64,000 nt of DNA from Eopsaltria australis (taxonomy: Eukaryota > Chordata > Aves > Passeriformes > Petroicidae): assembly GCA_034509425.1 (NCBI GenBank), contig JAVTVJ010000070.1, positions 4,960,001 to 5,024,000 of the forward strand, given 5' to 3'. A model generated the notes under the pieces. That model searched no databases, had not been told where the DNA came from, and saw nothing but the letters and a program-made list of their open reading frames with translations. A program made the position numbers and the translations under genes. Below are positions 12,561 through 22,735 of this stretch, piece by piece. Numbering within the stretch: the first letter of the stretch is position 1; each line of letters starts with the position of its first letter.

Positions 12561-13018
12561 TGATGCCATTTTCCTGGTCTTAGGAAATAAGAAACTAGAC
12601 ACAGTTAGAGGGCTGGGAGTCGTTTACCTCAGTATTTTAATAGGATCCCATTCAATGCATTGCTTCACCCAGGTGACAGCATCGCGATGTCCTCCCACCC
12701 CCCAATCGAGTATACAATTAAAGACCTTACACATTAGCATATCTAACAAGAGGGCCCAATAAGAGGGCTGGGGTGGGCTAACTTCTAGTTTACAGAATCT
12801 GTCCTACTAGGGGACCTTGAGTTCTTATGACAATAGAATGTTTGGTCTTCTAACTCTATAGTTTTTGGGGTGTTTAGTCTCCTGGTCTACTGGACACCAA
12901 GAAACCAGGCTAAGTTATCAGGCCTAAAACATTACAAGTATGCATGCTAATACTTGTGGATATAGAGAACTGTGTAAAAAATATTTAGGAGAAAAAGCAA
13001 AAAATCCTTCAGGCATCA
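12561..13018 (-). repeat. 3' LTR of the ERV1 provirus
   Basis: It is nearly identical along its 458 bp to 18978-19435; I see only a handful of differences. It begins and ends with the inverted TGATGCC/GGCATCA. The low divergence suggests that the provirus is younger than its ruined coding region implies, or that the LTRs were homogenised. Confidence 0.9.
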
Positions 13019-13480
13019 TTTCCCCCCTTTTAGAGACTAACAAGACCCTACTTTGTCTAGTCTCTACTCTACCTTACTCTATTCTACATTCCCCACAGTA
13101 TCGGTTTACATAACCGGCCAACACGCAGGCTACCACACAGATGATAACTATAGTTACAGCTAATATAAATGCTTCCTCTATCTAGGCCCAGTTTGGTAAC
13201 CATGAGGTGAGGGTATCAAAGATATGGTGACATTTTAAGGTGTCAATTTTGGAAGCTTAAAATGCCAATCAATGGTCAGTGACCACCCCCATCTAGAGGT
13301 GGTAACTGGATACAGAACCAGCAATTGTTCTTATTAAGTACCTTGGACACATTTTGGACTGCAACCTTATGTAGATCATGAGGCAAACCCTGAATCATGG
13401 TTACCAGTTGGGCAGACAACAGACATGTAAAGAACAGTTTAAACCACATCCTTCTGATTTGTATTAGTTTCTGTCTTCTT
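13019..13480 (-). pseudogene. env: Polypurine tract and env TM remnant of ERV1
   Basis: On the minus strand AAAAGGGGGGAAA directly precedes the 3' LTR. Upstream of it, broken frames show a short Cys/Trp-containing hydrophilic stretch and then a hydrophobic segment near 13130-13180, which may be the end of a transmembrane Env subunit. Only about 400 bp separate the integrase end from the LTR, so most of env is deleted. The env assignment depends mainly on position. Confidence 0.4.
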
Positions 13481-13489
13481 AATGGTTTC

Positions 13490-14104
13490 GGGAGCAGAAG
13501 CTTTCTTCACCCTGGAGTAGTGGATACACAGTTCCTTGCCAGCAACTCTGACCGCAGTGAGGGTGGTCAGCCAAACTTAGGATGGTCTCTTCCACCTGGT
13601 TTGCAAGGGATCACTGTCTCACCACTTGATGTAGACCCAATCTCTAGGCTGGAACGGGTGAGCAGGTGTGTCCAATTCTATTGACAAATCTCTGGAGCTT
13701 CTGCAAAGTGGAACTCAAAGCCATTAAGAACTTCTGCAAGTCAATTTTACCTTTCACATGAATTTCCCCTGGGATATGTGGAACCTGATATGGCCTGTCA
13801 TGTAGTATTTCATGGGGACTTATATTGTCCCTCTGCCTTGGCTGTGTGCTGATTCTCAGCAAGGCTTTCATTACCTCTCTTGCTACCTCTCTTGCTGTTT
13901 CAGGCCATCTACTGAAGAAGTCAACCAGTACCAGTATACACCTGCATCCCTCTTATCGTGGCATCTCAGCAAGATTTATCTACCAATAATCCCCTGGGAG
14001 ATCTCGTCTTTGTCACCCTTAACACAACTCCCTTGCTCATGTTGGGGTTGTTTTTATAACAGGTATCGCACTTGCTTGTTATAGATTGTACAATATAAGT
14101 CATC
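13490..14104 (-). pseudogene. pol: ERV1 integrase, core and C-terminus
   Basis: On the minus strand the segment just left of the solo LTR has a CDTCY zinc-site motif (near 14060), then core-like sequence. At 13871-13644 lies a gammaretrovirus-like stretch with PHEILHDRPYQVPHIPGE, normally found after the catalytic core. A basic W-containing C-terminal piece follows at 13640-13560. In-frame stops are frequent (for example near 13975 and 13925). The N-terminal part is separated by the LTR at 14105-14803. Confidence 0.7.
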
Positions 14105-14803
14105 TGTTACAAATGAATGCGGGAGTTAAATATCAGTCCTTGCCTCCTGCCCAGGCCTTGGCAGTAGGTAGTAACTTTATTGAGGTAACCAGCACCCCAA
14201 AACCCACTTTCGTGTATAAGTTCTTTTAATGATGACTGATTCTGTCTATTATAAAATGAAACATTTATTAATAGACAAGAAAACTAACAGATATAAGACT
14301 TAAAAGCAAACCAATACTGCACAGGAATAAAACAAAAGAAAGACTACTAGTAGATTAATATATACAGTGCACGATAATGGTACCTTTTTCAGTTACAGCT
14401 AGCGAAGAAATAGTATAAGCTTAGGATTCAATGTATCTTACCCTCCAATTGCTGGTGCAGCACACTGAGATCCTTTCTCTCAATCCCCAGGGAAGTAACC
14501 ACGAAGCCTGTGTCCAAACTTCGGGGAGAAGCTTCAAACACTTCTAGGGTGTGAGAGACTTCTGCCTCAGTGTTAGCTCATGTATCTTTTATAGTGTAAA
14601 GCCATGACTCTCAAGTCAGTGATTTTTCCTTTATCTCTCCTTTCATCAGCTCTGCAGACTAAGATGTTGACTCTTAGCTGAGGCTTGAGCCCTCTGGCGC
14701 CAGAGATGACCCCTGCTGGGCCTTTGAGCCCTTGGGATCTTTATGCGCCTGTTATCTGTGGCACACAGGAGGAAGAGGTGAGGGAGGTAGATGTCCTGCC
14801 ACA
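14105..14803 (-). mobile_element. Solo LTR (699 bp) inside ERV1 integrase
   Basis: The element runs TGTTAC...GCCACA on the plus strand and is flanked by a perfect 5-bp duplication TCATC (14100-14104 and 14804-14808). ATTTATT near 14265 read on the minus strand gives an AATAAA signal, so the LTR is in minus orientation. It separates RNase H (right) from integrase (left). Its family is unknown to me; it differs from the host LTRs. Confidence 0.8.
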
Positions 14804-14808
14804 TCATC

Positions 14809-15824
14809 CCTCTCCCTATCACTACCTCTATCAGATGTTTTAAAACTGTTTGTGGAACTACAACCTGTCTTGCTGGAGTAACAGCCCACCCTCCTTTGAT
14901 TTCAGCCTCAAGAAACTTGATTAATTTGTGATCCCTCTGATTGTATTTTGGGGTAAACTCTGACAAATCTATTTCTTTCTGTGGTATCACTGCAAAAATG
15001 CCTTTTTCTGCAACCCTTCTTGCTGCTTCATCAGCAAAGTGATTTCTCAGTTCAGGGGCTTTCTTCCCTTTTTGATCACCTCTGCAATGCATGATACCTA
15101 CCTCCATTGGCTTCCAAATACTCTGCAGGAGTGCAAGAATCTGTTCAGCATGCCTAATCTCATTACCTTGTGCAGTCAGCAGGCCACGTTCCTTCCAGAT
15201 AGCTCCGTGGGCATGAACAACACTGAAGGCATATTTGGAATCAGTCCAGATGTTTACCTTCTTCCCCTCACTCAGTTCTAGAGCCCTTGTTAGTGCAATG
15301 AGTTCAGCTTTCTGTGATGATACATCTGGAGGCAAGGCTTTTGCCTCTATGATTTTATCTGCAGTGGTTACAGCGTAGCCTGTCGTTCTCTTACCATTTC
15401 TCATGAAGCTGCTTCCATTGGTATACAACTCCCAGTCTGGGCTCTTCAGAGGAATGTCCTTCAAGTCTGGTCTGCTGGAGTAAGTCTCCTCTATTGTCTG
15501 TAGACAATCATGTTCAGGCATGCTGTCAAGTAATGTGGATGACAAAAACATTGCAGAGTTTACCACAGATGTTTTTAGAGTAACATCATCCTGCTCCAAT
15601 AACACAGACTGATATTTCAGCATTCTGCTAGGGGATAGCCAGTGATTCCCCTTTTGTTCCAGCACAGTTATTAATGCATGGGGTACATACACGACAATGT
15701 GCTGCTCAAGGGTGAATTTACAGGCCTCCTGTATCAGGAGGACAGTTGCTGCCACAGCTCTCAGGCATCCAGGCCACCCTTGACTAACATTCTCTAGCTG
15801 TTTTGAAAAGTAGGCTACAGTTCT
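14809..15824 (-). pseudogene. pol: ERV1 RNase H
   Basis: Minus-strand frame 15755-14809 holds a gammaretrovirus-type RNase H: ELYTNGSS (catalytic Asp replaced by Asn, near 15430), SQKAELIAL (Glu, near 15310), IWTDSKYAF (Asp, near 15250) and FADEAAR (Asp, near 15020). A connection-domain stretch with SPSRMLKYQ precedes it. The frame runs on into the inserted LTR to a stop near 14646. One of four acidic catalytic residues is lost, so the enzyme would be inactive. Confidence 0.85.
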
Positions 15825-16133
15825 TCATTGGTCTCCACACCACCAAGCTACTATTCCCAGGAAGGCCTGCATTTCTCTCACAGTGTGGGGCTCTGGAAGG
15901 AGACAGATGGCTTCTTTCTGTTCTTTGCTGAGCTGTCGATGTCCACAGAAATTTTCTAGCCTCAGGTAAATGACTGTTTCCCTGGCAACTTGGGCCTTCT
16001 CTCTCAAGACTCGATAACCACTCTGGCCCAAAAAGTTCGACAGACTTATGGTTAGCTGGATATACTCATCTCGCATTCTGGTCACCACTAGGATGTTGAC
16101 AACACACTGAAGAACAACTCCTCCTGGCTCCGG
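15825..16133 (-). pseudogene. pol: ERV1 reverse transcriptase, thumb fragment
   Basis: Frame 16088-15825 on the minus strand carries GYRVLREKAQVARETVIYL and LPEPHTVREMQAFLGIVAW, typical of the gammaretroviral RT thumb. It then breaks, and connection homology resumes a few codons later, so part of the connection domain has been deleted. The palm with the YxDD motif is missing between this fragment and the next one to the right. Confidence 0.8.
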
Positions 16134-16860
16134 TCACCTCCAGTCCTTCAGTTCCTCTGCCAGCTGGTTTCCAAATATTGTTAGGTTGTTTTTGAACTTC
16201 TGTGGTAAAACTGTCTCGGTGAGCTGGGTCTTCTTCCCTGTTTCAAGATTTTCCCACTCAAAAGCAAAGATTTCTTGGCTATTCTTGTGCACTGGAATGC
16301 AGGAAAAGGCATCCTTGAGATCTAAAACCATTTGCCTTACCGGCATAGCTCTTACTTTGAGTGTAATACTCACGGGTTCAGCTCTTTTGGATCTCCCAGG
16401 GATATTATTGGCCCATACTACAGAACTGACAGCATCTTCAGTTTCTTTGGGTATTTCCCCATGGCATTTCTGTATCAGAATAGCAGTTGCTTTGACAAAT
16501 TTAGATTCAGGAATTATAACTTTCACCCCCTCATCTTTGGAAAACTTAATTTCTGCCTCTAATTTCTCTAATAAATCTCTGCCCAATAATAGCATTGGTG
16601 AATTTGGCATATACAGGAACTGGTGAGTCACCCAGTGCTTCCCCAATTTGAATTTTAAAGGTTGGAAAAAAGGCCTTGTTTCACTTACCCCGGTGGCTCC
16701 TACCACATCCACAGTTTCTTGGCTCAGTTTACCTCTGGAAGTATTTAACACAGAATATATCACTCCTGTATAAACTAGAAATTCAACATCATCACTCCCC
16801 AGCTGCTTGCAGATGGCACATTTATCCTCAGCTAGAGGAAAATGGGGTCTCTTTTTGGTG
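16134..16860 (-). pseudogene. pol: ERV1 NC end, protease and RT start
   Basis: On the minus strand the frame begins in a basic NC-like stretch with a partial zinc knuckle (CAICKQLG, near 16815). Protease follows with LVYTGVIYSVL at the active site (the Asp-Thr-Gly motif now reads Tyr-Thr-Gly) and PMLLLGRDLL near its end. The RT fingers and domain A (VLDLKDAFSCIPVH) follow near 16320, after which homology stops. The loss of the catalytic Asp and the missing palm show that it is non-functional. Confidence 0.85.
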
Positions 16861-17317
16861 TGATGCCTTTTTCTGGTCTTAGGAAATAAAGGCTCAGACA
16901 CGGTGAAAGGGTTGGGGGTTGTTTACCTCGGTATTTTAATAGGATCCCATTCAATGGCTTCTGCCGTCCAGGTAGAACACGTCGCAAAAGCCCCCTCCCC
17001 CCAATCGAGTATACAATTAAAGACTCTACACATTAGCATATCTACCAGGAGGGCCCAATAAGGGGCCTGGGTGGGCTAACTTCTAGTTTACAAAATCTGT
17101 CCTACTAGGAGACCTTGAGGGCTCATGAAAACAGTGTGTTTGGTCTTCTAACTCTACGTGGTTTCAGGGGTGTTTAGTCTACCAGCCTGCTAAACACCAT
17201 GAAACCAGGCTAAATTATCACCTAAAGCATCACAAGTATACATGCTAATACTTGTGAATGTAGGGAACAGTGTAAGAAATATTCAGGAGAAAAGCAGAAA
17301 AAATCCTTCAGGCATCA
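16861..17317 (-). mobile_element. Nested solo LTR of the same ERV1 family
   Basis: The 457-bp sequence has the same TGATGCC...GGCATCA ends as the host LTRs but differs from them in tens of positions. A perfect 4-bp duplication GGTG flanks it (16857-16860 and 17318-17321). It separates gag from the zinc-knuckle/protease segment. The 4-bp duplication supports the class I assignment. A member of the family therefore jumped into an existing relative and was reduced to a solo LTR. Confidence 0.88.
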
Positions 17318-17703
17318 GGTGTGTTGGCTGAGCTTCCCTTATCATGATTTTGCTTGTGGTGGGGCTTATTGTGTTTGTCTTTATGAACTGAATCCCTATT
17401 CTGGTATCCCTTCCAGGCTACTTTCTCTGGGTTGTCACTATATTTCCTAGCTGAGTCTTTCCACAGCTGTAGTTCCCTGAGGGACAACGATGTCTTTACA
17501 TAAATCACTCCCTGGTTTTCCACAGCCTGTCTCAGAGGTACTTTTAACGCAGGCCCCCTCCTTTCCCCTTCACCTTTTGATCTCATGTGTCCAGTATTTG
17601 GACTGTCAGTTCTCATGGTTTCTTGGGCCATCTTTGCCTTTTTCCTACCACCCTCCTCCCGGGGACCATCTGTACTGAAATCATCCCATTCACTTTTAAT
17701 CAC
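17318..17703 (-). pseudogene. gag: ERV1 gag, capsid start joined to NC-like tail
   Basis: Minus-strand frame 17703-17318 reads through a basic linker and then VPLRQAVENQGVIYVKTSLS and the following DNPEKVA, typical of a gammaretroviral capsid N-terminus. It then passes straight to a Lys/His-rich NC-like tail. Most of capsid, including the major homology region, is therefore missing, by internal deletion. Confidence 0.75.
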
Positions 17704-18375
17704 AACACTGGCAGAGCAGCGGAGAGAGAATTCCAGTTGGTTCTCTTTGTCCCCAGTTCTGGAAAAGTAATTTGGGTTAGAAATGTCCCACCCAGCTCTG
17801 GTTGGAGTGGCCTTGTCCCACTCTCCAACGCTGGAAGACTCTGGCTCTGGCTGGGTCAGGAGGCGGCTGCGAGATCACCTCTGGTCCATCTGTGGTCCAT
17901 CTGTGGTCCATCTCTGCTCCCGCCCTGGCTCCCGCCCCTGGGACGGTCGGGCGGCGGCCATCCCACCTCCTCCCCGCCCCTGTTCCTGCCCCTGGGGCGG
18001 TCAGGGGGCGGAGGCCAGCCTACCTCCGTCCCGCCCCTGTGCACGCCCTCAGGCCGGGCTGGAGGCAGTGCCCAGTCCGTCTCCGCTCCCGCCCCCACCG
18101 TTGCTAGAGGCAGGGTAGGACCCGCCCCCGCCCCCGTCCATAGAGCGGGTGGGGGAGGGGGTGTTGGAGGACCCAGCAGCGGCGGCAAAGCCTGCGCCGG
18201 GGGGCGGCGGCAGGGGCGGTGGCAGCGCGCCTCTATCCCCTGCCCCCAACTGCACAGGCGGTGATGGCAGTGGCGGGAGTTGCGACCCACCTGTGCCCGC
18301 ACGTAAAGCCGGTGCCACTATAGCCACCATGCCTGCCTCCTCCGTTCCCAGCAGTTTAGAAGGTGTACAACCCAT
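17704..18375 (-). pseudogene. gag: ERV1 gag, matrix start and proline-rich region
   Basis: The minus-strand frame from 18375 starts MGCTPSK, a good N-myristoylation signal (Gly2, Ser6) as used by matrix proteins. It shifts frame near 18300. The region 17890-18330 is strongly GC-rich and encodes Pro/Gly-rich sequence with an imperfect repeat built on EVGWPPP-DRPRG (near 17930-18030) and a PPTPPPPP run. Proline-rich segments between matrix and capsid are common in gammaretroviruses, but this one is long. The frame assignment is uncertain. Confidence 0.55.
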
Positions 18376-18616
18376 CTTTACTTATAAACAGGAAAAAACA
18401 GCCAGAAAAAAGCGTCCTGTCCTTGCGAACTACTTTTCTACAAACTAAAACTACCAGAGCTAACAGTTTAAAAGCAAGTGATAAACAGTAAAACTGCACA
18501 TACAAAAGAAACTTTCCCAGACTTCCTGCACTGAGACTCGAACCAGCAACTCCCAGTTTTGCAGCCTAAGTAGCACCTCAAGCCCCGAAGCCACTTTCCA
18601 GCAGCAAGGGTACCTA

Positions 18617-18650
18617 CCAACCCACCAACCAACCAACCAACCAACCAACC
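18617..18650. repeat. (CCAA)n microsatellite
   Basis: About eight CCAA units with one interruption, inside the untranslated leader of the ERV1 provirus. Confidence 0.9.
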
Positions 18651-18954
18651 TTTTGTGTTTTAAACAGAGAGTGTCCTCCCATTCCCACGATTTTTGCAGG
18701 GAGGGGGGTTACTTCCCCCCCTTTTGTGGGCCTCTCTGGCCCCCCTGTGCCCAACCTCCCAACCTCCTGGAGATCTCCCCTTACCAAGATATTGACCTCC
18801 CCTGTATATTCACCTCTCTTCCGTGCTTTCATGTCCTGGGTCCTAGAACCCCCGTCACAGTTCAGGACTGCCGCCTTAGCTCCGGTAATATGCCGGCAAG
18901 GGGCTCGGGGAGGATATTCCTCAGCCAAAACCTGCAAATTTCGGGGTCTCTATC

Positions 18955-18972
18955 GTCCCATCTGGGTCGCCA
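18955..18972 (-). other. Primer-binding site of ERV1
   Basis: On the minus strand TGGCGACCCAGATGGGAC begins five bases after the 5' LTR end, the usual position. I cannot assign the tRNA; its 3' end should read GGGTCGCCA. A tRNA search would settle it. Confidence 0.65.
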
Positions 18973-18977
18973 ATGAC

Positions 18978-19435
18978 TGATGCCTTTTTCCTGGTCTTAG
19001 GAAATAAGAAACTAGACACAGTTAGAGGGCTGGGAGTCGTTTACCTCAGTATTTTAATAGGATCCCATTCAATGCATTGCTTCACCCAGGTGACAGCATC
19101 GCAATGTCCTCCCACCCCCCAATCGAGTATACAATTAAAGACCTTACACATTAGCATATCTAACAAGAGGGCCCAATAAGAGGGCTGGGGTGGGCTAACT
19201 TCTAGTTTACAGAATCTGTCCTACTAGGGGACCTTGAGTTCTTATGACAATAGAATGTTTGGTCTTCTAACTCTACAGTTTTTGGGGTGTTTAGTCTCCT
19301 GGTCTACTGGACACCAAGAAACCAGGCTAAGTTATCAGGCCTAAAACATTACAAGTATGCATGCTAATACTTGTGGATATAGAGAACTGTGTAAAAAGTA
19401 TTTAGGAGAAAAAGCAAAAAATCCTTCAGGCATCA
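18978..19435 (-). repeat. 5' LTR of the ERV1 provirus
   Basis: Partner of 12561-13018, same 458-bp length and same termini. It is followed in its own orientation by the primer-binding site and the gag leader. Confidence 0.9.
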
Positions 19436-20078
19436 TTAGAAACAAAGAGGAAGATTTAAGTATTTTAGCTGCAATGTTTTAACACCTGCCTTTTTGATAC
19501 AGAGCTAGTTTTCCATCCTCAGAACTATGTTCAGCTTTTTTGTTGCCTGTCTGCAGTTAGCTTGGTACTGAAGAATAAACGCCTTGGACATTTGCATGTT
19601 GAACAGAAAAATCACTTAAACTTTAATGTTCACGACTCAGCTGGCTGTAGCTAAACATTTTATGGTAGTCACTGGAGGGAAATGGGAACTTACAAATAAG
19701 TTTCACTGGACCAAAAGAAGATGTCTTCTCTCTCTTTCTTGCCAGTCATTGTAAAGGGGCCTGAGAATGACTAGCTCAGATGTGAACAACTACTCTGTAA
19801 ATACCAGGGTGAAGCCTGTCAAAGTCCACACCCGTTAGGCTGGGTTGCTCAGCTTATCAGAGTTTGAACTGATGGGTCTGCAGGGAAAGATATACAGAGT
19901 TTGGGCATCTGTATTGTTTTGTGCATTTACCCCAGCTGAAATTCCTAAAGCACACAGAGCATGTAGCTGAGAAGGCTCTATGTCTCAATTTCCTCGCTTT
20001 TTTATTAAATGGCAAGTTTGAGGCTGCCTATTTTCTACAGTGATTAAGGGAGACACTGTCAAACAAAATGTAATCCAT
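19436..20078. other. Gene-free flank
   Basis: I see no gene or repeat here. Confidence 0.5.
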
Positions 20079-20783
20079 TGTGAAACACAAAGTTTTAAAA
20101 ATTAGAATCATAGACAAGAAGTTAGTAGAAATCAGTTAAAATAGACTCAGTAATTTAAAGAAAACAGAGTTAGTAAGCAGACCCAGCTGAAGTCAATGAT
20201 TAACTAGAGAACTAAGTTGAGACAAGTTTGGAATGTAACTGAACAATTATTGGTCATTTAGGTGCTTATTCAACTGTGCTTGCAATAGGGAAATAGAAAA
20301 CATTGCTTCATAGATCTAGGGGAGTGTAGGCAGTTACTAATCTTCCTATTGAAGAGAAATGTCAGAAGGGACCAAAGGTTCCCTTAGAAGCAATTTGTAT
20401 TGTCAAAAACCAAAGGACAAAAAAGTTCAAACAGAGGAGAAGTTTTACTTCATCATTCTAGCCCTCTCCTCAAATTTTACAACCACTGACTCAAATTAAA
20501 AGACAAACTACGCATGCTTAATTAGTATTCAACTAATTACCATATGAAGCGGGGAAATGGGCGGTACCAATATGATGAATGTATCCTTATATTTTGAATA
20601 TTCAAGACTTCTGTAAATATATAGCTCTTGTATTGCTTTGTGCTTTTGCGCTGCGTATTAGGGAGCTATCCCATGCAGTTGCCCGGCGCTGAAATAAACA
20701 TACACTTTCTAACAGCCCTGTTAGAGAGTCTTTGTCCGTCTCGAGCATTGATGCTGGATCGATACTCATATTTTCGTAATTCA
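20079..20783 (+). mobile_element. Solo LTR, family F, copy 1
   Basis: About 705 bp are related throughout to the reverse complement of 58676-59405. Shared blocks include AATAAACATACACTTTCTAA (polyadenylation signal near 20693) and the AT-rich 5' part with CATAGACAAGAAGTTAG. The polyadenylation signal sets the plus orientation. Limits come from where the two copies stop matching (TGTGAAAC...AATTCA), and I found no convincing target duplication, so the ends are good only to about 10 bp. Confidence 0.75.
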
Positions 20784-21863
20784 ATTGCAATGTTGGATTA
20801 GGTCCTCTGTGACTCCTTAGCCTTGGTTTCAGTCTCCTATGGGCAACAGGCTGGGATTTTCTTCCTTTGTTTTTGCTCTGGGCCTCTGTTCACTAAGGGT
20901 CAAGAAAAGGTCTTTTGTGGACTGAGTCACTGACTCAGGAGATGCAGATCTCATCTGTGTTTTACTTGCTCATTAGCCCTGACATACTTTTCTGGATGTC
21001 TGGAGAGATTGGCATGGTGGCTGTTCAAGCAAATCACAGCAGTCACTGACACACAACCTAAAGTTATTTGCTTGGCAGGACAAATAAAGCCTGTGGCCAG
21101 TGATGCCTGCCCTGCAAACACAGACCCCACACAAATCACAGCTCAGCCCTGCTCATCCAGCCAGTAAAGATGACCCCTGGGAATGGAAAGCTCATTGTGA
21201 TCATTGCTGACAGCTCAGCTCCTACATCTGGCAATTCCTCTCCCCAGCCTACAGCTTCCATATGGTGTTGCAGATCTGAGCATTGTGTTCCTCTTGAGGG
21301 GCAGCTATTTGTTGCTTTCTGAGTTAGGTGTTACCTTATTATCCAGCTCCTAATGGATTTAGGTAGCCAGTTACAGCTGGGGACATGCAGTGAGGTCTCC
21401 TTTGTCCAGGTGGGTAGGTTTTTGGTTGCTGTTGAAGGGATTCACTCAGAGCCCGGGTGATGCTTGCAGTTTTTCAGACAAAAAAAATCTGTAAGTGGGT
21501 GCATCAATAGTGAATTTTTTGAGTGTTATGCTTTAACAATATAGCACAGTCTGTCCACTACATTTATATAGATAGAATGATATAGAGTGATTGGCATAAC
21601 AATAAAAGAGCAAGGTCTAGATGTCATCTCTGACTGTACAGAATGGCAAACTCTGTTTTTTCTAATAGAATCCAGAAAGTCTTCCCATGTATATTCCGTC
21701 CAGCATAATGAATTTATTCAGGCCTTGAGTAGAAAACATACATAGATCCACACAGAACTTCTAAAGTGCAGCAAACGTCATAGCTAGAATATGAATGGAA
21801 AACAGGGTTGAAAAAGATATGAAACTATGTGGATTAATTTTAAAAATCGATTAATGTTCAGAG
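20784..21863. other. Gene-free stretch
   Basis: Nothing recognisable; ORFs are short and lack protein-like features. Confidence 0.5.
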
Positions 21864-21868
21864 ATAAC

Positions 21869-22730
21869 TGTCAGAGACTGAAAATAGTTCATGCCTCAAA
21901 CATTGATATAAAGTTTTGATCAGAGAAGCTTCCCTGAAGATACCTGACTGGGACTTTGGACTGAGCTAAACTGCTGAGATTAGATAAAGGGAAAAGCCTA
22001 TTGTTTAATCATCTCAGTCTAAAGGAAAGGAATTCATCCACAGAAGCTGAAGTCACCAGCTGGACTGAGAATCATTTCTGGCTGAGTTTGGGGTGGGGGG
22101 GCAAAGCACAGCTCACAGAAGCCACGTTCACACAGCCCTCCCCCAGCTGAAGGGGGAAGGAGGATGGCGTAACCTCTAATCAGAGGCAATACACACGCAT
22201 CCTCCAATACACAAACTGGCCCAGCTGTGAAGCCTCCCCAGTCCCACAAGCCACATCCACGGGACTCTCACGTGAGAGGCAGCTGAGGGGGAGTCGCAAT
22301 CTATCACAGACCCCCCAAAGTGCTCCCCAGATGCCTTGCACCACAGGACTGCACGTGATGCAGGCAGAGTCTGCTGCTGGAGGCTGCCCCCTCCCCTGCG
22401 GGGGACATGCCTGGGCATTTCCACCTGGCCTGAGTGTATATTAACCCATGGCACTCTGTGCTTTTGGGGGGACTTCCATCACCGAGACTACCCAAAGAGG
22501 ACATCAGGACACCAGCAAGACCCACGGAGTGGTGATACTTCTTTGTCCCTGTCCCTCTCTGTCCCCCCCCCATCTTTCTCTCTACTCTCCCTTTTCTCCC
22601 TTCTTCTCTCTCTCCCTCCCTCATATTTACTATCAAATAAAACCCATACTATTGATTGGCATATGGTCTCGCTTGTACCCTAATTCGGGCAGAGGTATCT
22701 CTAAAGAACTTTAATAATTATATCATAACA
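21869..22730 (+). mobile_element. Solo LTR (862 bp)
   Basis: It starts TGTCAGAG, ends CATAACA, and is flanked by a perfect 5-bp ATAAC duplication (21864-21868 and 22731-22735). AAATAAAA near 22635 gives the plus orientation. A pyrimidine-rich CT tract at about 22540-22625 precedes the signal. The ends are chosen from the TG...CA rule and the duplication; I have no second copy in the window to confirm them. Confidence 0.65.
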
Positions 22731-22735
22731 ATAAC

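Larger units (their letters stand above)
12561..19435 (-). mobile_element. Gamma-like (class I) ERV provirus with both LTRs, minus strand
   Basis: Two 458-bp LTRs (12561-13018 and 18978-19435) with TGATGCC...GGCATCA termini bracket gag, pro, RT, RNase H, integrase and an env remnant, all on the minus strand. A primer-binding-site-like sequence and a polypurine tract are in the right places. Flanking 4-mers are ATAG and TTAG (one mismatch), compatible with a 4-bp duplication. The internal region has lost much of capsid, the RT palm and most of env. It holds two later solo LTRs, at 14105-14803 and 16861-17317. Confidence 0.88.

Noticed and set aside
17587..18302. Long overlapping plus-strand ORFs in the GC-rich ERV1 gag region
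   Set aside because: They are antisense to the proline-rich gag segment and exist because GC-rich DNA has few stops.
22540..22625. C/T-rich tract as a possible separate microsatellite or polypyrimidine regulatory element
   Set aside because: It fits within the U3/R part of the solo LTR at 21869-22730 and needs no extra explanation.
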